The position numbers were made by a program, and so were the translations under genes. A stretch of DNA of 64,000 bases from [Ruminococcus] lactaris ATCC 29176 (GTDB lineage Bacteria; Bacillota; Clostridia; Lachnospirales; Lachnospiraceae), in NCBI RefSeq assembly GCF_025152405.1, contig NZ_CP102292.1, forward strand, positions 1,488,001 through 1,552,000, read 5' to 3'. Below, piece by piece: positions 26,351-36,173 of this stretch (the first letter of the stretch is position 1; every line of letters begins with the position of its first letter). Under the pieces are notes generated by a model. It did not search any database, was not told the origin of the DNA, and was given only the letters and a program-made list of their open reading frames with translations.

Positions 26351-27206
26351 ATACTCTCTTCATGCAGGTAATCGCCATCGCTCCCGGTCCAATATGGCAT
26401 GCAATGCTCAGTGACAGCGGACCTTCTACCAGTTCGTAATCCGGAAAACGGGTCTGGATTTCATTTTTCCACTCATCTGCTTCTTCTTTGCTGCACGTAT
26501 ATGCCATTCCGAGAACCATCTGATCTTTTACATCTGCAAAACGGTCTGTCAGATCTTTTTCAATGGCATTGAGCATCGTCTTCTTCGCTGCCTTCCAGCC
26601 TCTGACTTTTGCAAATGCATCCAGCTTCTCTCCCTGGATCTGAAGAACCGGCTTTAAATTCAATACCGTTCCTATAGCTGCTGCTGCCGGAGTGATTCTT
26701 CCACCCTTTTTCAGATACTTCAACGTATCTACTGTGATATAGATACTTGCCTGCATTTTTTCTTTTTCCAGCACCTGTCTGATCTCTGCGGCAGATTTTC
26801 CCTCATCACGCAGCTTGATCGCATCGTATACTGACTGTTCCTGCGTAACGGAAATTCTCTGATTATTTACAACCTGCACTTTTTCATCATAATCCTGTGC
26901 CAGTGAAAGAGCCGTTTCGCAGGTACTGCTCAGACCACTTGACATCGGAATGCACACAATTTCATCATAATCCTCTAAAAGCTTATCCCACAGATCCATG
27001 ACATCTCCCGGCGATGGCTGAGATGTGGAAATTTCAGAATCAGCTCCCAGTTTTTCATAGAACTGTTCCTGTGAAAGTGTAATATCTTCTAAATATAATT
27101 CACCGTCAATGAAAAACGGCATCGGAAGCACGTAGATCCCCAGTTCTTCACCCCGCTTCTGCGTAATTCCGCTATTGCTGTCCGTTACTATTGCAACTTT
27201 ACTCAT
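26349..27206 (-). CDS. DegV family fatty-acid-binding protein
   Basis: The 285-aa protein has the family's opening VAIVTDSNSGI, the central IPMSSGLSSTCE fatty-acid pocket motif and the C-terminal CHIGPGAMAI. DegV/FakB proteins hold a fatty acid that the kinase FakA phosphorylates for phospholipid synthesis. No fakA is in this window. Its stop codon overlaps the right end of R2. It follows the PFL-family gene after a 79-bp gap on the same strand. Confidence 0.93.
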   Translation of the reverse strand: MSKVAIVTDSNSGITQKRGEELGIYVLPMPFFIDGELYLEDITLSQEQFYEKLGADSEISTSQPSPGDVMDLWDKLLEDYDEIVCIPMSSGLSSTCETALSLAQDYDEKVQVVNNQRISVTQEQSVYDAIKLRDEGKSAAEIRQVLEKEKMQASIYITVDTLKYLKKGGRITPAAAAIGTVLNLKPVLQIQGEKLDAFAKVRGWKAAKKTMLNAIEKDLTDRFADVKDQMVLGMAYTCSKEEADEWKNEIQTRFPDYELVEGPLSLSIACHIGPGAMAITCMKRV

Positions 27207-27285
27207 TCAACTTCTCCTTCTCAAGCGGGCATACCGAAGTGTCCGCATTCCTTTCTTTGCATCCCATTCCCGGGACTTTTGTATT

Positions 27286-28650
27286 TTAATTTTTAAAACT
27301 GTGGATCGGTGCAGGGATTCTTCCCTTTCTGTTAATAAATGCATCACAGCCAAACTCATTTACCGGCATGATCGGAGCATATCCGAGAAGTCCTCCAAAC
27401 TCTGCCGTATCCCCTACATCTTTCCCGATCACCGGAATCAGACGGACTGCCGTTGTCTTCTGGTTCACCATACCAATCGCCATCTCATCTGCAATGATAC
27501 CGGAAATTGTTGCAGCAGATGTCTTACCCGGAATTGCGATCATATCCAGTCCTACGGAGCATACACAGGTCATTGCTTCGAGTTTCTCCAGCGTCAGCGA
27601 TCCTGCATGAACCGCATCAATCATGCCCTGATCTTCACTGACCGGAATAAATGCACCACTCAAACCTCCCACATAGGAAGATGCCATAACACCACCTTTT
27701 TTCACCTGGTCGTTCAGCATGGCAAGGGCTGCCGTTGTTCCCGGAGCACCTACCCGCTCAAGTCCGATCTCCTCCAGAATCTCTGCAACACTGTCCCCTA
27801 CTGCCGGAGTTGGTGCAAGGGAAAGATCCACAATACCAAACGGGATTCCCAGTCTTGCAGAAGCTTCTCCTGCCACAAGCTGACCCACTCTCGTGACTTT
27901 GAATGCGGTCTTCTTGATTGTCTCACAAAGGTCCTCAAATCCTTTTCCACGCACTTTTTCCAGTGCCTTCTTAACTACACCTGGTCCGCTGACTCCTACA
28001 TTGATAACTGCATCTGCCTCTGTCACTCCAAGGAATGCACCCGCCATAAACGGATTATCATCCGGTGCATTACAGAAAATCACCAGCTTTGCACATCCAA
28101 GGGAATCATTATCCTTTGTGGCTTCTGCCGCTTCTTTTACGATCTGACCACAGAGTCGTACCGCATCCATATTGATCCCGGTTTTCGTCGATCCAACATT
28201 TACGGAACTACAGATCCGTTCTGTCTCAGCCAGTGCCTGGGGAATGGAACGGATCAGATTCTCTTCACTCTTCGTCATCCCTTTTGAAACGAGTGCTGAG
28301 TATCCTCCAATAAAATTCACACCGACTTCTTTCGCCGCCTTATCCAGTGTCCTTGCGATCGTCACATAATCTTCCGGAGTCTTACAGGCTGAGCCACCAA
28401 CCAGTGAAACCGGAGTAATGGAAATTCTCTTGTTCACGATCGGGATTCCAAATTCTTTTTCGATATCCTGTCCTGTAGATACAAGATCCTTTGCAACTGT
28501 CGTGATCTTATTATAAATATTCTGATTTAACTGATCCAGATCAGAGTCAATGCAATCCAGGAGGCTGATTCCCAGGGTGATCGTACGGACATCCAGGTTC
28601 TCATGCTCGATCATCTTATTTGTCTCTGAAACTTCATACATATTAATCAT
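27286..28650 (-). CDS. PFL/UPF0210 (DUF711) family protein
   Basis: The 454-aa protein belongs to the conserved UPF0210 family, distantly related to pyruvate-formate-lyase folds, with [16 protein letters not shown] and [11 protein letters not shown] as recognisable segments. Its reaction is not established to my knowledge. It is paired with a small ACT-domain protein just upstream, an arrangement conserved across Firmicutes and suggesting ligand-controlled activity. GAGGA lies 7 bp before the ATG at 28650. Confidence 0.88.
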   Translation of the reverse strand: MINMYEVSETNKMIEHENLDVRTITLGISLLDCIDSDLDQLNQNIYNKITTVAKDLVSTGQDIEKEFGIPIVNKRISITPVSLVGGSACKTPEDYVTIARTLDKAAKEVGVNFIGGYSALVSKGMTKSEENLIRSIPQALAETERICSSVNVGSTKTGINMDAVRLCGQIVKEAAEATKDNDSLGCAKLVIFCNAPDDNPFMAGAFLGVTEADAVINVGVSGPGVVKKALEKVRGKGFEDLCETIKKTAFKVTRVGQLVAGEASARLGIPFGIVDLSLAPTPAVGDSVAEILEEIGLERVGAPGTTAALAMLNDQVKKGGVMASSYVGGLSGAFIPVSEDQGMIDAVHAGSLTLEKLEAMTCVCSVGLDMIAIPGKTSAATISGIIADEMAIGMVNQKTTAVRLIPVIGKDVGDTAEFGGLLGYAPIMPVNEFGCDAFINRKGRIPAPIHSFKN

Positions 28651-28697
28651 AATCTTATCCTCATCTTCTATGTCTCTTCACTGCTGTACGGTAAATC

Positions 28698-28976
28698 CTA
28701 TAATCTGTGCATCTTCTCAAAAATCTCTTCTCTCTGGCAACGGATACTTACTCCAATTTCTTTTCCGAGTGTATCCATTTCATCGCATACCTCTGTAAAG
28801 TCTTTTTTCAGATTTGAAACATCAACAATCATCATCATATTAAAATATCCCTGCACAATCGTCTGAGAGATATCTAAAATATTGATCCCGTTCTCCGCCA
28901 GATATGTACACACTCTCGCAATAATTCCCACCGTGTCTTTTCCAAGTACTGTGACAATACATTTTTTCATTTTCAT
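28698..28976 (-). CDS. ACT-domain protein (UPF0237)
   Basis: This 92-aa protein is a single ACT-like regulatory domain (TVLGKDTVGIIARVCTYLAENGINILDISQ), the kind that binds small metabolites such as amino acids. The ATG at 28976 is chosen since GGAGG lies directly ahead; the frame extends to 29009 without a ribosome site. It is followed after 47 bp by the UPF0210 gene, its usual partner, and it probably serves as that protein's sensor. Confidence 0.9.
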   Translation of the reverse strand: MKMKKCIVTVLGKDTVGIIARVCTYLAENGINILDISQTIVQGYFNMMMIVDVSNLKKDFTEVCDEMDTLGKEIGVSIRCQREEIFEKMHRL

Positions 28977-29005
28977 TGTACCTCCGCTTTTTGTTATAAA
29001 TCTGA

Positions 29006-29803
29006 TCATACCGTAATGATCTCTGAAACTGAATCTCTGCTTGCAACAAACATATCAAGATTTTCTCCCTTATACTCATTATCCGCCAGAGTCACTTCCA
29101 GTTTTACTGTCTCATAAGCAAGCTTTGCATAATTATTCTCCTTGCTCAGATGTCCCAGCATAATATGTTTCAGATTATCATGTAGTATATCACAAAGGAG
29201 CTGTCCTGACAATTCATTTGATAAATGACCTCTGTCTCCGAGAATCCTCTGCTTCAGATAATATGGATATCCACCGACCTCCAGCATATGGATATCATGA
29301 TTTGCCTCCAGCAGAACCGCATCCAGATTCTGTAAATTTTTCACTGTATACGAATCATACTTGCCGAGATCTGTTGCAACAGCAACGGACTTTGCTCCGC
29401 ACTCCAGCCGGTATCCTGCCGGTTCGTTCGCATCATGTGAAATCTCAAAAGGATGAATATCAATATCCCCCAGCGTAAACGGCTCATCTGTATGGATCGG
29501 ATGATATAATCCCTCCGGCATCTTTCCGAGTCCTGAATAACTTTTTATTCCTTCTAATGTACCTTTTGTGGCATAGATCGGGATCTGATACTTTCTGCTG
29601 AATACCCCCAGTCCCTGAATATGATCTGAATGTTCATGCGTGATCAGGATTCCATTCAGATCATTCCCTTTCAGATCCAGGGTCTTCAGTCCTTCTTCGA
29701 TTCTTTTTTTACTGATTCCAGTATCCACAAGCAGATGCGTATTATCACTTCCCACATAAATACAGTTCCCGCTGCTTCCACTTGCAATGCTGCACATTCT
29801 CAT
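29006..29803 (-). CDS. walJ: MBL-fold hydrolase, WalJ (YycJ) family
   Basis: The 265-aa protein starts with the family signature CSIASGSSGNC and has the metal motif THEHSDH, with further ligands in ISHDANEP and GHLSKENN. WalJ-type proteins are MBL-fold nucleases implicated in coordinating cell division with DNA replication or repair; the usual walRK neighbours are absent here. It is only 1 bp from coaE and belongs to the polA-coaE-walJ-ACT-PFL run. Confidence 0.88.
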   Translation of the reverse strand: MRMCSIASGSSGNCIYVGSDNTHLLVDTGISKKRIEEGLKTLDLKGNDLNGILITHEHSDHIQGLGVFSRKYQIPIYATKGTLEGIKSYSGLGKMPEGLYHPIHTDEPFTLGDIDIHPFEISHDANEPAGYRLECGAKSVAVATDLGKYDSYTVKNLQNLDAVLLEANHDIHMLEVGGYPYYLKQRILGDRGHLSNELSGQLLCDILHDNLKHIMLGHLSKENNYAKLAYETVKLEVTLADNEYKGENLDMFVASRDSVSEIITV

Positions 29804-29804
29804 T

Positions 29805-30383
29805 TTATAACTTATCTCCTATTTGTCTTTTTGTATCTTCAAAGTCTCCACTGTTATCAATCACTGCCTGACATGCCTGCCGGAATGTATCTTCCGATGG
29901 CTGTGAAGCGATCATATCTGTAATCTTCTCATCTGTATAATGCCTGGAGGCTTTCAGTCTCTGCCTGCGGATATTTTCAGAAGTATAAATATACCACATC
30001 TCATCGCACAGCTCTCTTCCTGTATCTGTCAGAAGTGCCGCTTCTACGACATACAGAGGCTTTCCCTGCTTTCTCTTCTCAACAATATCCTTCTGCACCC
30101 ATTTCAGCACTGCCGGATGCACGATTGCATTCAGGCATTGCAATTTTTCCGCACTTGAGAATACCATTTTACCCAGTTCTTTCCGATCCAGTTCCCCGTC
30201 TTCTCCAACGACAGCATCACCAAATTCATCTACGATCTTTTTGAAACATTCTGTTCCTTTTTTCTGAAGCTGCTTTGCAACTTCGTCCATCTGACAGATA
30301 CACGCTCCATACTCCTGTTCCATCCAGGCAAGTACTGCACTTTTTCCGGAGCCTACCCCTCCAGTGATTCCTATTACTTTCAT
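29805..30383 (-). CDS. coaE: Dephospho-CoA kinase
   Basis: CoaE phosphorylates the 3'-hydroxyl of dephospho-CoA, the last step of coenzyme A synthesis. Walker A is GGVGSGKS at residues 8-15. The length of 192 aa is normal when starting at MKVIGITGG (30383). An ATG at 30398 is possible and would overlap polA by 14 bp. Neither start has a strong ribosome site, which suggests coupling to polA, whose stop is 1 bp away. Confidence 0.94.
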   Translation of the reverse strand: MKVIGITGGVGSGKSAVLAWMEQEYGACICQMDEVAKQLQKKGTECFKKIVDEFGDAVVGEDGELDRKELGKMVFSSAEKLQCLNAIVHPAVLKWVQKDIVEKRKQGKPLYVVEAALLTDTGRELCDEMWYIYTSENIRRQRLKASRHYTDEKITDMIASQPSEDTFRQACQAVIDNSGDFEDTKRQIGDKL

Positions 30384-30384
30384 A

Positions 30385-33000
30385 TTATTTTGCCTCATAC
30401 CAGTTCTTTCCTGTATGCATATCTGCCAGAAGCGGAACTGACAGACTCGCTGCATGTTCCATCTCTTCTTTTAAGATTTTTTTCACTTCGTCTACTTCCT
30501 CTTCTGCCGCTTCGATCAGAAGCTCATCATGCACCTGCAGGATCATTCTTGACTTCATATTTTGCTTCTTCATCTCATCACTTACACGGATCATCGCAAT
30601 CTTGATGATATCTGCCGCAGTTCCCTGAATCGGTGCATTCATCGCCACACGTTCTCCAAAACTTCTCTGCATAAAATTGCTGGATTTCAGCTCCGGCACC
30701 GGCCTTCTTCGTCCGAATAATGTCACTGCATAGCCTTTTTCTTTTGCATCTGCCACACACTGATCCAGAAAAGTCTTGATCCCCGGATAGGTCTCAAAAT
30801 AATGTTCAATATACCTGGCTGCCTCTTTTCTTGTAATACTCAGATCCTGACTTAAGCCAAAAGAACTGATTCCATAAACGATACCAAAATTAACTGCCTT
30901 GGCATTCCTTCTCTGAAGATCTGTCACCTCATCAAACGGTACATGAAATACCTGGGATGCCGTCATCCGATGAATATCCCTTGCCTCCCGGTATGCCTGA
31001 ATCAACTGTTCATCCCCCGAACAATGGGCAAGAATCCTCAGTTCAATCTGAGAATAATCTGCATCCACAAATACGCAGCCTTCTTTCGGCACAAAAACTT
31101 TACGGATCAGACGCCCCAGTTCCATTCTCACCGGAATATTCTGAAGATTCGGTTCTGTACTGCTGATTCTTCCTGTTGCAGTAATTGTCTGGTTAAATTT
31201 ACCATGAATCCTTCCATCCGGCCCGATAAATGTGGCAAGCCCGTCAGCATAAGTCGATTTTAACTTTGTAAGCTGCCGGTATTCCAGAATCTTTGCCACG
31301 ATTGGATACTCCGGTGCAAGCTTATCCAGCACATCTGCTGCTGTAGAATACCCGGTCTTGGTCTTCTTGGCATGCGGCATTTCCAGTTTTTCAAAAAGGA
31401 TCACTCCCAGTTGCTTTGGAGAATTAATATTGAATGTCTCTCCCGCCATATCATAGATTTCTTTTTCCAGTTCTACAATCCGGTTTCCAAGCTGGTCTCC
31501 ATATGCCTTCAATGCTTCACCTTCCACATGGATTCCTGCCTGTTCCATTTCATACAGAGTAAATACCAGCGGCATCTCGATTTCCCGGAACAATTTCGTC
31601 ATCCCGGTTTCTTCCATTTTCCGGTTCAACGGTTCTACTGCCATATATGCCGTATAAGCTTCGTAGCATGCCTTTGTACTTTCCTCTGTCTTTTCATCAA
31701 TCAGAAGACCCAGTTGTTCTCTCGCTACATCCTCATAATCATAATCACTCTTTAATGGATTCAAAAGATAAGCTGCCACAATCACGTCAAAACTGTTCTC
31801 TCTCTTTGCCTGCGGTAAATAATTGAGAGATTCTTTCAGTCCACACATAGAAAATACTTTCACCTTCTCAGCCAGACCAGAAATCATTCCTGCCAGAGTT
31901 TCAAAATCCATCTCCATATCACACGGAATCGTAACCGTCTTTTTCTCAGTATAACAAAGTGCGATTCTGCCAATTCCTGATGGATGTGCAAACAGCGGCA
32001 ATACATTTCCCTTATCTTTGGAAAATGCAACTCCGACCTTCTCTGCCTTCTCTGCCTCTTTAAATATCTTTTCAATCGCAGCTTTTCCTGTCACTTCACA
32101 AAAGGTTGCTTCCACATCATTTGCTGAAGTTTCTACATCGAACCGTCCCAGCAGATTCTTAAACTGAAGCTTCTGAAACAGCTCATGTGCTTCTTTCGTA
32201 TAAGGGTTACCGTGTCTTGCTCCATTCAAATCAAATTCTGTCTCCGCATCCAGCCTAATAGTCGCCAGCGTCTTACTCATCTGTGCCTGCTCCCAGAACT
32301 CTTTCAGATTCTTGCTTGCTCTTGGCGGCTTTAATTCGTCTACATGCTCATATGCGTTTTCAATCGTCTTATATTCCTGGATGATCTTTGTCGCCGTCTT
32401 TTCTCCAATTCCCGGAACTCCGGGAATATTATCCGATGTATCGCCCATTAAAGCTTTTACATCAATAAATTCTGTCGGAGTCACTCCATAACGCTCTTTC
32501 ACATCAGCCGCAAGATAATCTTCGATCTCTGTCTTTCCCTGCTTTGTCTTCGGAATCCGCACCTTGATATGCTCCGTGGTAAGCTGAAGTGTATCACGGT
32601 CTCCTGAAATGATCGAGACATCCAGTCCCTCTTTTTCACATTGATGAGAAATCGTTCCAAGAAGATCATCTGCTTCCAGTCCTGCCTGTTCAATGATCTC
32701 GATATTCATTGCCTTCAGAACCTCTTTGATCACCGGAACCTGCTGACGCAGTTCCTCTGCCATCGGCTTTCTTGTTCCTTTATATTCCTGATACATTTCA
32801 TGCCGGAAAGTCGGTGCATGCACATCAAATGTCACCGTCAGATATTCTGGTTTTTCCTCATCCAGTATTTTGAACATAATATTCAGGAAACCATATACCG
32901 CATTCGTATGAAGTCCTTCCGAATTTGTCAGATCCGGTACGCCATAAAATGCCCGGTTCAGTATGCTATGTCCATCGATCAGTACAATCTTCTCTCTCAT
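30385..33000 (-). CDS. polA: DNA polymerase I
   Basis: The 871-aa protein has an N-terminal 5'-3' exonuclease (LIDGHSILNRAFYG, then ISGDRDTLQL), a middle 3'-5' exonuclease-like region and a C-terminal family A polymerase. Motif A is DADYSQIELR, the O-helix region is RRNAKAVNFGIVYG, and motif C is VHDE near residue 823. The middle region lacks the metal-binding Asp-x-Glu (VGVAFSKDKG at that place), so proofreading is probably absent, as in many Gram-positive Pol I enzymes. It leads the polA-coaE operon and works in Okazaki fragment maturation and repair. Confidence 0.96.
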   Translation of the reverse strand: MREKIVLIDGHSILNRAFYGVPDLTNSEGLHTNAVYGFLNIMFKILDEEKPEYLTVTFDVHAPTFRHEMYQEYKGTRKPMAEELRQQVPVIKEVLKAMNIEIIEQAGLEADDLLGTISHQCEKEGLDVSIISGDRDTLQLTTEHIKVRIPKTKQGKTEIEDYLAADVKERYGVTPTEFIDVKALMGDTSDNIPGVPGIGEKTATKIIQEYKTIENAYEHVDELKPPRASKNLKEFWEQAQMSKTLATIRLDAETEFDLNGARHGNPYTKEAHELFQKLQFKNLLGRFDVETSANDVEATFCEVTGKAAIEKIFKEAEKAEKVGVAFSKDKGNVLPLFAHPSGIGRIALCYTEKKTVTIPCDMEMDFETLAGMISGLAEKVKVFSMCGLKESLNYLPQAKRENSFDVIVAAYLLNPLKSDYDYEDVAREQLGLLIDEKTEESTKACYEAYTAYMAVEPLNRKMEETGMTKLFREIEMPLVFTLYEMEQAGIHVEGEALKAYGDQLGNRIVELEKEIYDMAGETFNINSPKQLGVILFEKLEMPHAKKTKTGYSTAADVLDKLAPEYPIVAKILEYRQLTKLKSTYADGLATFIGPDGRIHGKFNQTITATGRISSTEPNLQNIPVRMELGRLIRKVFVPKEGCVFVDADYSQIELRILAHCSGDEQLIQAYREARDIHRMTASQVFHVPFDEVTDLQRRNAKAVNFGIVYGISSFGLSQDLSITRKEAARYIEHYFETYPGIKTFLDQCVADAKEKGYAVTLFGRRRPVPELKSSNFMQRSFGERVAMNAPIQGTAADIIKIAMIRVSDEMKKQNMKSRMILQVHDELLIEAAEEEVDEVKKILKEEMEHAASLSVPLLADMHTGKNWYEAK

Positions 33001-33167
33001 CTGAAACTTCTCCTCAATCTTTGCTCTTTACACTGCTGATCCACTGCCCGTGAAACCCTCAGTTTCTTTATAACCCAACAATAAAGTATACACTAAAAAC
33101 TATCTTTTTAAAAGGCTCATTTTATGGTATTATGTACGCATCATTAAAAATAAAAGAGGAAATAAAT

Positions 33168-33791
33168 ATGGATAGTATTATATTTGACGTAGATGGCACT
33201 TTATGGGATTCTGTAGATCCCGTGGCTGAATCGTGGAATCTTGCGATCGCCGAAAATACCGATATGACACCTGATCTGACACGGGACTCTCTTGCATGGC
33301 TCTTTGGAAAAACCATGACTGAAATTGCCGATGCACTTTTTCCCCAGATTCCACTCGACGAAAGAATGCGACTCCTTACGATCTGCTTTGATTATGAAAA
33401 CCGATATCTCGAAACTCACCCGGGGAAAATGTATGATGGTGTTGTTGATACGATCAGAGAACTTTCCCTCAGATATCCACTCTTCATTGTCAGTAATTGT
33501 CAGTGTGGATATATTGAAGTCATGATGAAATCATCTGGGATCGAACCTTACATCAAAGATCACCTCTGCTTTGGAGAAACCCAGCTTTCAAAAGATCAGA
33601 CACTTTTACAGTTGATTGGGAAAAATGGGCTGAAATCTCCGGTTTACGTTGGTGATACGCAGGGCGATGCTGATTCCTGCTCCAGGGCTGGTATTCCTTT
33701 TATTTTTGCTGAATACGGACTGGGCGATGTCCCGGATGCAAAAGTACGGATTGCACGCTTTGAGGAATTACTGAAGATTGCCGATAAATAA
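33168..33791 (+). CDS. HAD-family phosphatase (phosphoglycolate phosphatase-like)
   Basis: The 207-aa protein has HAD motif I DVDGTLWDS (D7, D9), motif II VSNCQ, and a motif III/IV region VYVGDTQGDADSC. Cap placement suggests the small-molecule beta-phosphoglucomutase/Gph-type group; the substrate is unknown. The ATG at 33168 is used because AGAGGA precedes it. The frame runs 12 codons further upstream without support. It is a single gene on the plus strand between polA and a minus-strand tRNA. Confidence 0.85.
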   Translation: MDSIIFDVDGTLWDSVDPVAESWNLAIAENTDMTPDLTRDSLAWLFGKTMTEIADALFPQIPLDERMRLLTICFDYENRYLETHPGKMYDGVVDTIRELSLRYPLFIVSNCQCGYIEVMMKSSGIEPYIKDHLCFGETQLSKDQTLLQLIGKNGLKSPVYVGDTQGDADSCSRAGIPFIFAEYGLGDVPDAKVRIARFEELLKIADK

Positions 33792-33834
33792 GGATAAAAT
33801 ACCACCAGCATTGAGGGAGCATCTTTCTTAACAC

Positions 33835-33888
33835 AAAAAAATCCCTGAACTCCTTGTAAACACTGGATTTACAGGAGATTCAGAGATT
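33835..33888 (-). terminator. Terminator of tRNA-Leu
   Basis: On the minus strand a long, slightly bulged stem (AATCTCTGAATCTCC...GGAGTTCAGGGATT, 33840-33888) is followed by seven T residues. It lies 9 nt beyond the tRNA 3' end. Confidence 0.85.
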
Positions 33889-33896
33889 CTGTCTGA

Positions 33897-33979
33897 TGCC
33901 GCTGGCCGGACTCGAACCGGCACGGCTACTAACCGCTTGATTTTGAGTCAAGTGCGTCTGCCAATTCCGCCACAGCGGC
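33897..33979 (-). tRNA. tRNA-Leu, anticodon CAA
   Basis: On the minus strand the acceptor arms GCCGCTG and CAGCGGC pair, the anticodon stem is CTTGA-TCAAG with loop CTCAAAA (anticodon CAA, reading UUG), and a long variable arm follows, as expected for class II tRNA-Leu. The T-arm reads GCCGG-TTCGAGT-CCGGC. The 3' CCA is not encoded. Length is 83 nt. Confidence 0.96.
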
Positions 33980-34018
33980 TTATTTTGTCGGTTCATTATT
34001 CCCCGAACCGACTTTTTA

Positions 34019-34047
34019 ATGATATCATATTTGCTTATTTATTTCAA
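34019..34047 (-). promoter_or_regulatory. Predicted promoter of tRNA-Leu
   Basis: On the minus strand TTGAAA (34042-34047) and TATCAT (34019-34024) are 17 bp apart. The predicted leader contains a GTCGGTTC...GAACCGAC hairpin before the tRNA 5' end. Confidence 0.6.
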
Positions 34048-34058
34048 CCACTTTTTTA

Positions 34059-35330
34059 TTACTCACCAAGTTTTTTGCCTATCTCAAAGCAATCAAATGT
34101 AGCGAAATAATCCTTCGGTGTCTCAGCACGACGGATCATCTGCACGCTTCCATCTTCTTTCAGCAATAACTCCGCTGACTTTAATTTTCCATTGTAATTG
34201 TATCCCATGGAAAAGCCGTGAGCCCCCGCATCATGAATCACCAGGTAATCTCCTCTTTCAATCTCTGGGAGCATTCTGTCAATCGCAAATTTATCATTAT
34301 TCTCGCACAGAGATCCTGTCACATCGTATTTATGGTCACATGGTTCATTCTCTTTTCCAAGAACCGTAATATGATGATATGCTCCATACATTGCCGGACG
34401 CATCAGATTAACTGCACATGCATCTACACCAATATAATCTTTATAAGTCTTTTTCTCGTGAATCGCTTTTGTAACAAGGCAGCCGTAAGGTCCCATCATG
34501 TAACGTCCCAGTTCTGTAAAGATTGCTACATCACCCATTCCAGCAGGGACTAATACTTCCTCATAGACTTTACGCACGCCTTCTCCGATCGCATAAATAT
34601 CATTCGGCTCCTGATCCGGTCTGTACGGAATACCAATTCCGCCTGACAGATTGATAAACTTAATATTTGCACCTGTCTCATTTTTAAGACGTACTGCCTG
34701 CTCAAACAAAACTTTCGCAAGCATCGGATAATAGTCATTTGTCACCGTATTGCTGGCAAGAAATGCATGGATTCCAAACTCTTTTGCACCTTTGCTTTTC
34801 AGGATTTTAAATGCTTCCGTGATCTGTTCTGTTGTCATACCATATTTGGCATCTCCCGGATTGTCCATGATATCATTACTGATCTTAAATAAGCCGCCTG
34901 GATTGTAACGGCAGCTGATCGTCTCAGGAATATGTCCGATCGCACTTTCAAGGAACTCAATATGGCTGATATCATCCAGATTGATGATCGCACCAAGTTT
35001 ATCTGCCAGACGGAAATCCTCTGCAGGAGTATCATTTGACGAGAACATAATATTATGTCCCGTTACACCTACTGCTTCTGAGAGCATCAGCTCCGTATAA
35101 GATGAGCAGTCACATCCACAACCATACTCCTTCAGGATATCCAGAAGGAACGGATTTGGAGTTGCCTTTACTGCAAAATATTCTTTATATCCCGGATTCC
35201 ATGAAAATGCTTCTTTTAATGCCTTTGCATTCGCACGGATTCCTTTCTCATCATAAAGATGAAACGGCGTCGGGTAGGTCTTTACGATCTCTTCAACCTG
35301 TTCCTTTGTAACAAATGGTTTCTTGCTCAT
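34059..35330 (-). CDS. lysA: Diaminopimelate decarboxylase
   Basis: LysA is a PLP enzyme that decarboxylates meso-diaminopimelate to lysine. The PLP lysine is K55 in YFAVKATPNP, the phosphate-binding glycine segment is NLSGGIG, and the catalytic Cys lies in VTGSLCENNDKF. The protein is 423 aa and of the long clostridial type. Its start overlaps the end of the TrmB-like regulator gene by 38 bp, so the two are probably expressed together. No T-box or lysine riboswitch was recognised upstream. Confidence 0.93.
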   Translation of the reverse strand: MSKKPFVTKEQVEEIVKTYPTPFHLYDEKGIRANAKALKEAFSWNPGYKEYFAVKATPNPFLLDILKEYGCGCDCSSYTELMLSEAVGVTGHNIMFSSNDTPAEDFRLADKLGAIINLDDISHIEFLESAIGHIPETISCRYNPGGLFKISNDIMDNPGDAKYGMTTEQITEAFKILKSKGAKEFGIHAFLASNTVTNDYYPMLAKVLFEQAVRLKNETGANIKFINLSGGIGIPYRPDQEPNDIYAIGEGVRKVYEEVLVPAGMGDVAIFTELGRYMMGPYGCLVTKAIHEKKTYKDYIGVDACAVNLMRPAMYGAYHHITVLGKENEPCDHKYDVTGSLCENNDKFAIDRMLPEIERGDYLVIHDAGAHGFSMGYNYNGKLKSAELLLKEDGSVQMIRRAETPKDYFATFDCFEIGKKLGE

Positions 35331-36039
35331 CTTTCTTCTCTCCTTTTCGTATCTTTATCAGTTCAATTTCATTTGCAAGTGCATTTTTAAATACTGTCAC
35401 AAAATTTCTCTGACCGGAATAGACACACGTATTCATGCTGCCCATTCCATATTCTCCTGAAAGAACATAGCGGGAATCTACAATCAGTCCGATCTGCTGC
35501 TCTTTTTTCCTGGTTACATAAACGATAACTTCTTTCATCGGAAAAGATTCATCCGTAATCAGAACAACCTTTTTTCCTCTTCTCACCAGTTGTAGAAGTT
35601 CCTCTTTAAATTCCTCCAGGCATCCTTTAGAACAGGAAAAATAGACCCGTTCTTCTGCTCCGGTCAATAAATGATGAATTTTGTCTGCAATATTCTTCTT
35701 ACCTTCAACCGTAATATATCCATCCTCTTCCACGGACTCGCTGGGAAGATTCTGCTGAAGCCATTCCAGCTCTTTTTCAAGTCTCCGGATCCGGTTTCCA
35801 CAAAACTCCTGTGGAACAATGGGGATATAACGCTTTGCATCGCCCTCTACCAGATATGCAGCACCTTTTTCCACCATTGCTGCAAGCGAAGCATAGGCAT
35901 TCGACCTGGAAATCCCGGTATCTCTTGCAATCTCATACCCGGTCTTTTTTCCCCCTTCAAGAAGCTTTCTGTAAATAAGAGCTTCCTGCCTGGATAACCC
36001 GAAATGCATCAGGTATTCAATTTCTCTGCTTTCATCCAT
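35293..36039 (-). CDS. TrmB-family transcriptional regulator
   Basis: The 248-aa protein has an N-terminal winged helix (HFGLSRQEALIYRKLLEGG...YEIARDTGISRSNAYASLAAMVEKG) and a C-terminal effector region with a phospholipase-D-like fold, the TrmB layout used for sugar- or metabolite-responsive control. The start at 36039 is preferred because the frame from 36087 has no ribosome site, but this is not certain. Overlap with lysA suggests that it may control lysA or its own operon. Confidence 0.78.
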   Translation of the reverse strand: MDESREIEYLMHFGLSRQEALIYRKLLEGGKKTGYEIARDTGISRSNAYASLAAMVEKGAAYLVEGDAKRYIPIVPQEFCGNRIRRLEKELEWLQQNLPSESVEEDGYITVEGKKNIADKIHHLLTGAEERVYFSCSKGCLEEFKEELLQLVRRGKKVVLITDESFPMKEVIVYVTRKKEQQIGLIVDSRYVLSGEYGMGSMNTCVYSGQRNFVTVFKNALANEIELIKIRKGEKKDEQETICYKGTG

Positions 36040-36173
36040 TCTCTGCTCTTCTCCATAGTAGTTCTTTACAGGAACACTATACATCACAGCCTGTCTGCTG
36101 TCAATGAAAATACCTTTGAAAAGTTATTTTTGAGAATCTTTTTCATTTGCTTTATCTATCACTGGCAGGTTCC

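Noticed and set aside
33987-34016. Hairpin GTCGGTTC...GAACCGAC followed by TTTTT on the plus strand as a terminator for the HAD gene
   Set aside because: It lies ~200 bp past the HAD stop, beyond the opposing tRNA, and fits better as part of the tRNA-Leu leader next to that gene's own promoter.
35331-36100. T-box or lysine riboswitch ahead of lysA
   Set aside because: The upstream DNA is the coding region of the TrmB-like gene, which overlaps lysA, and no T-box or riboswitch motif was seen.
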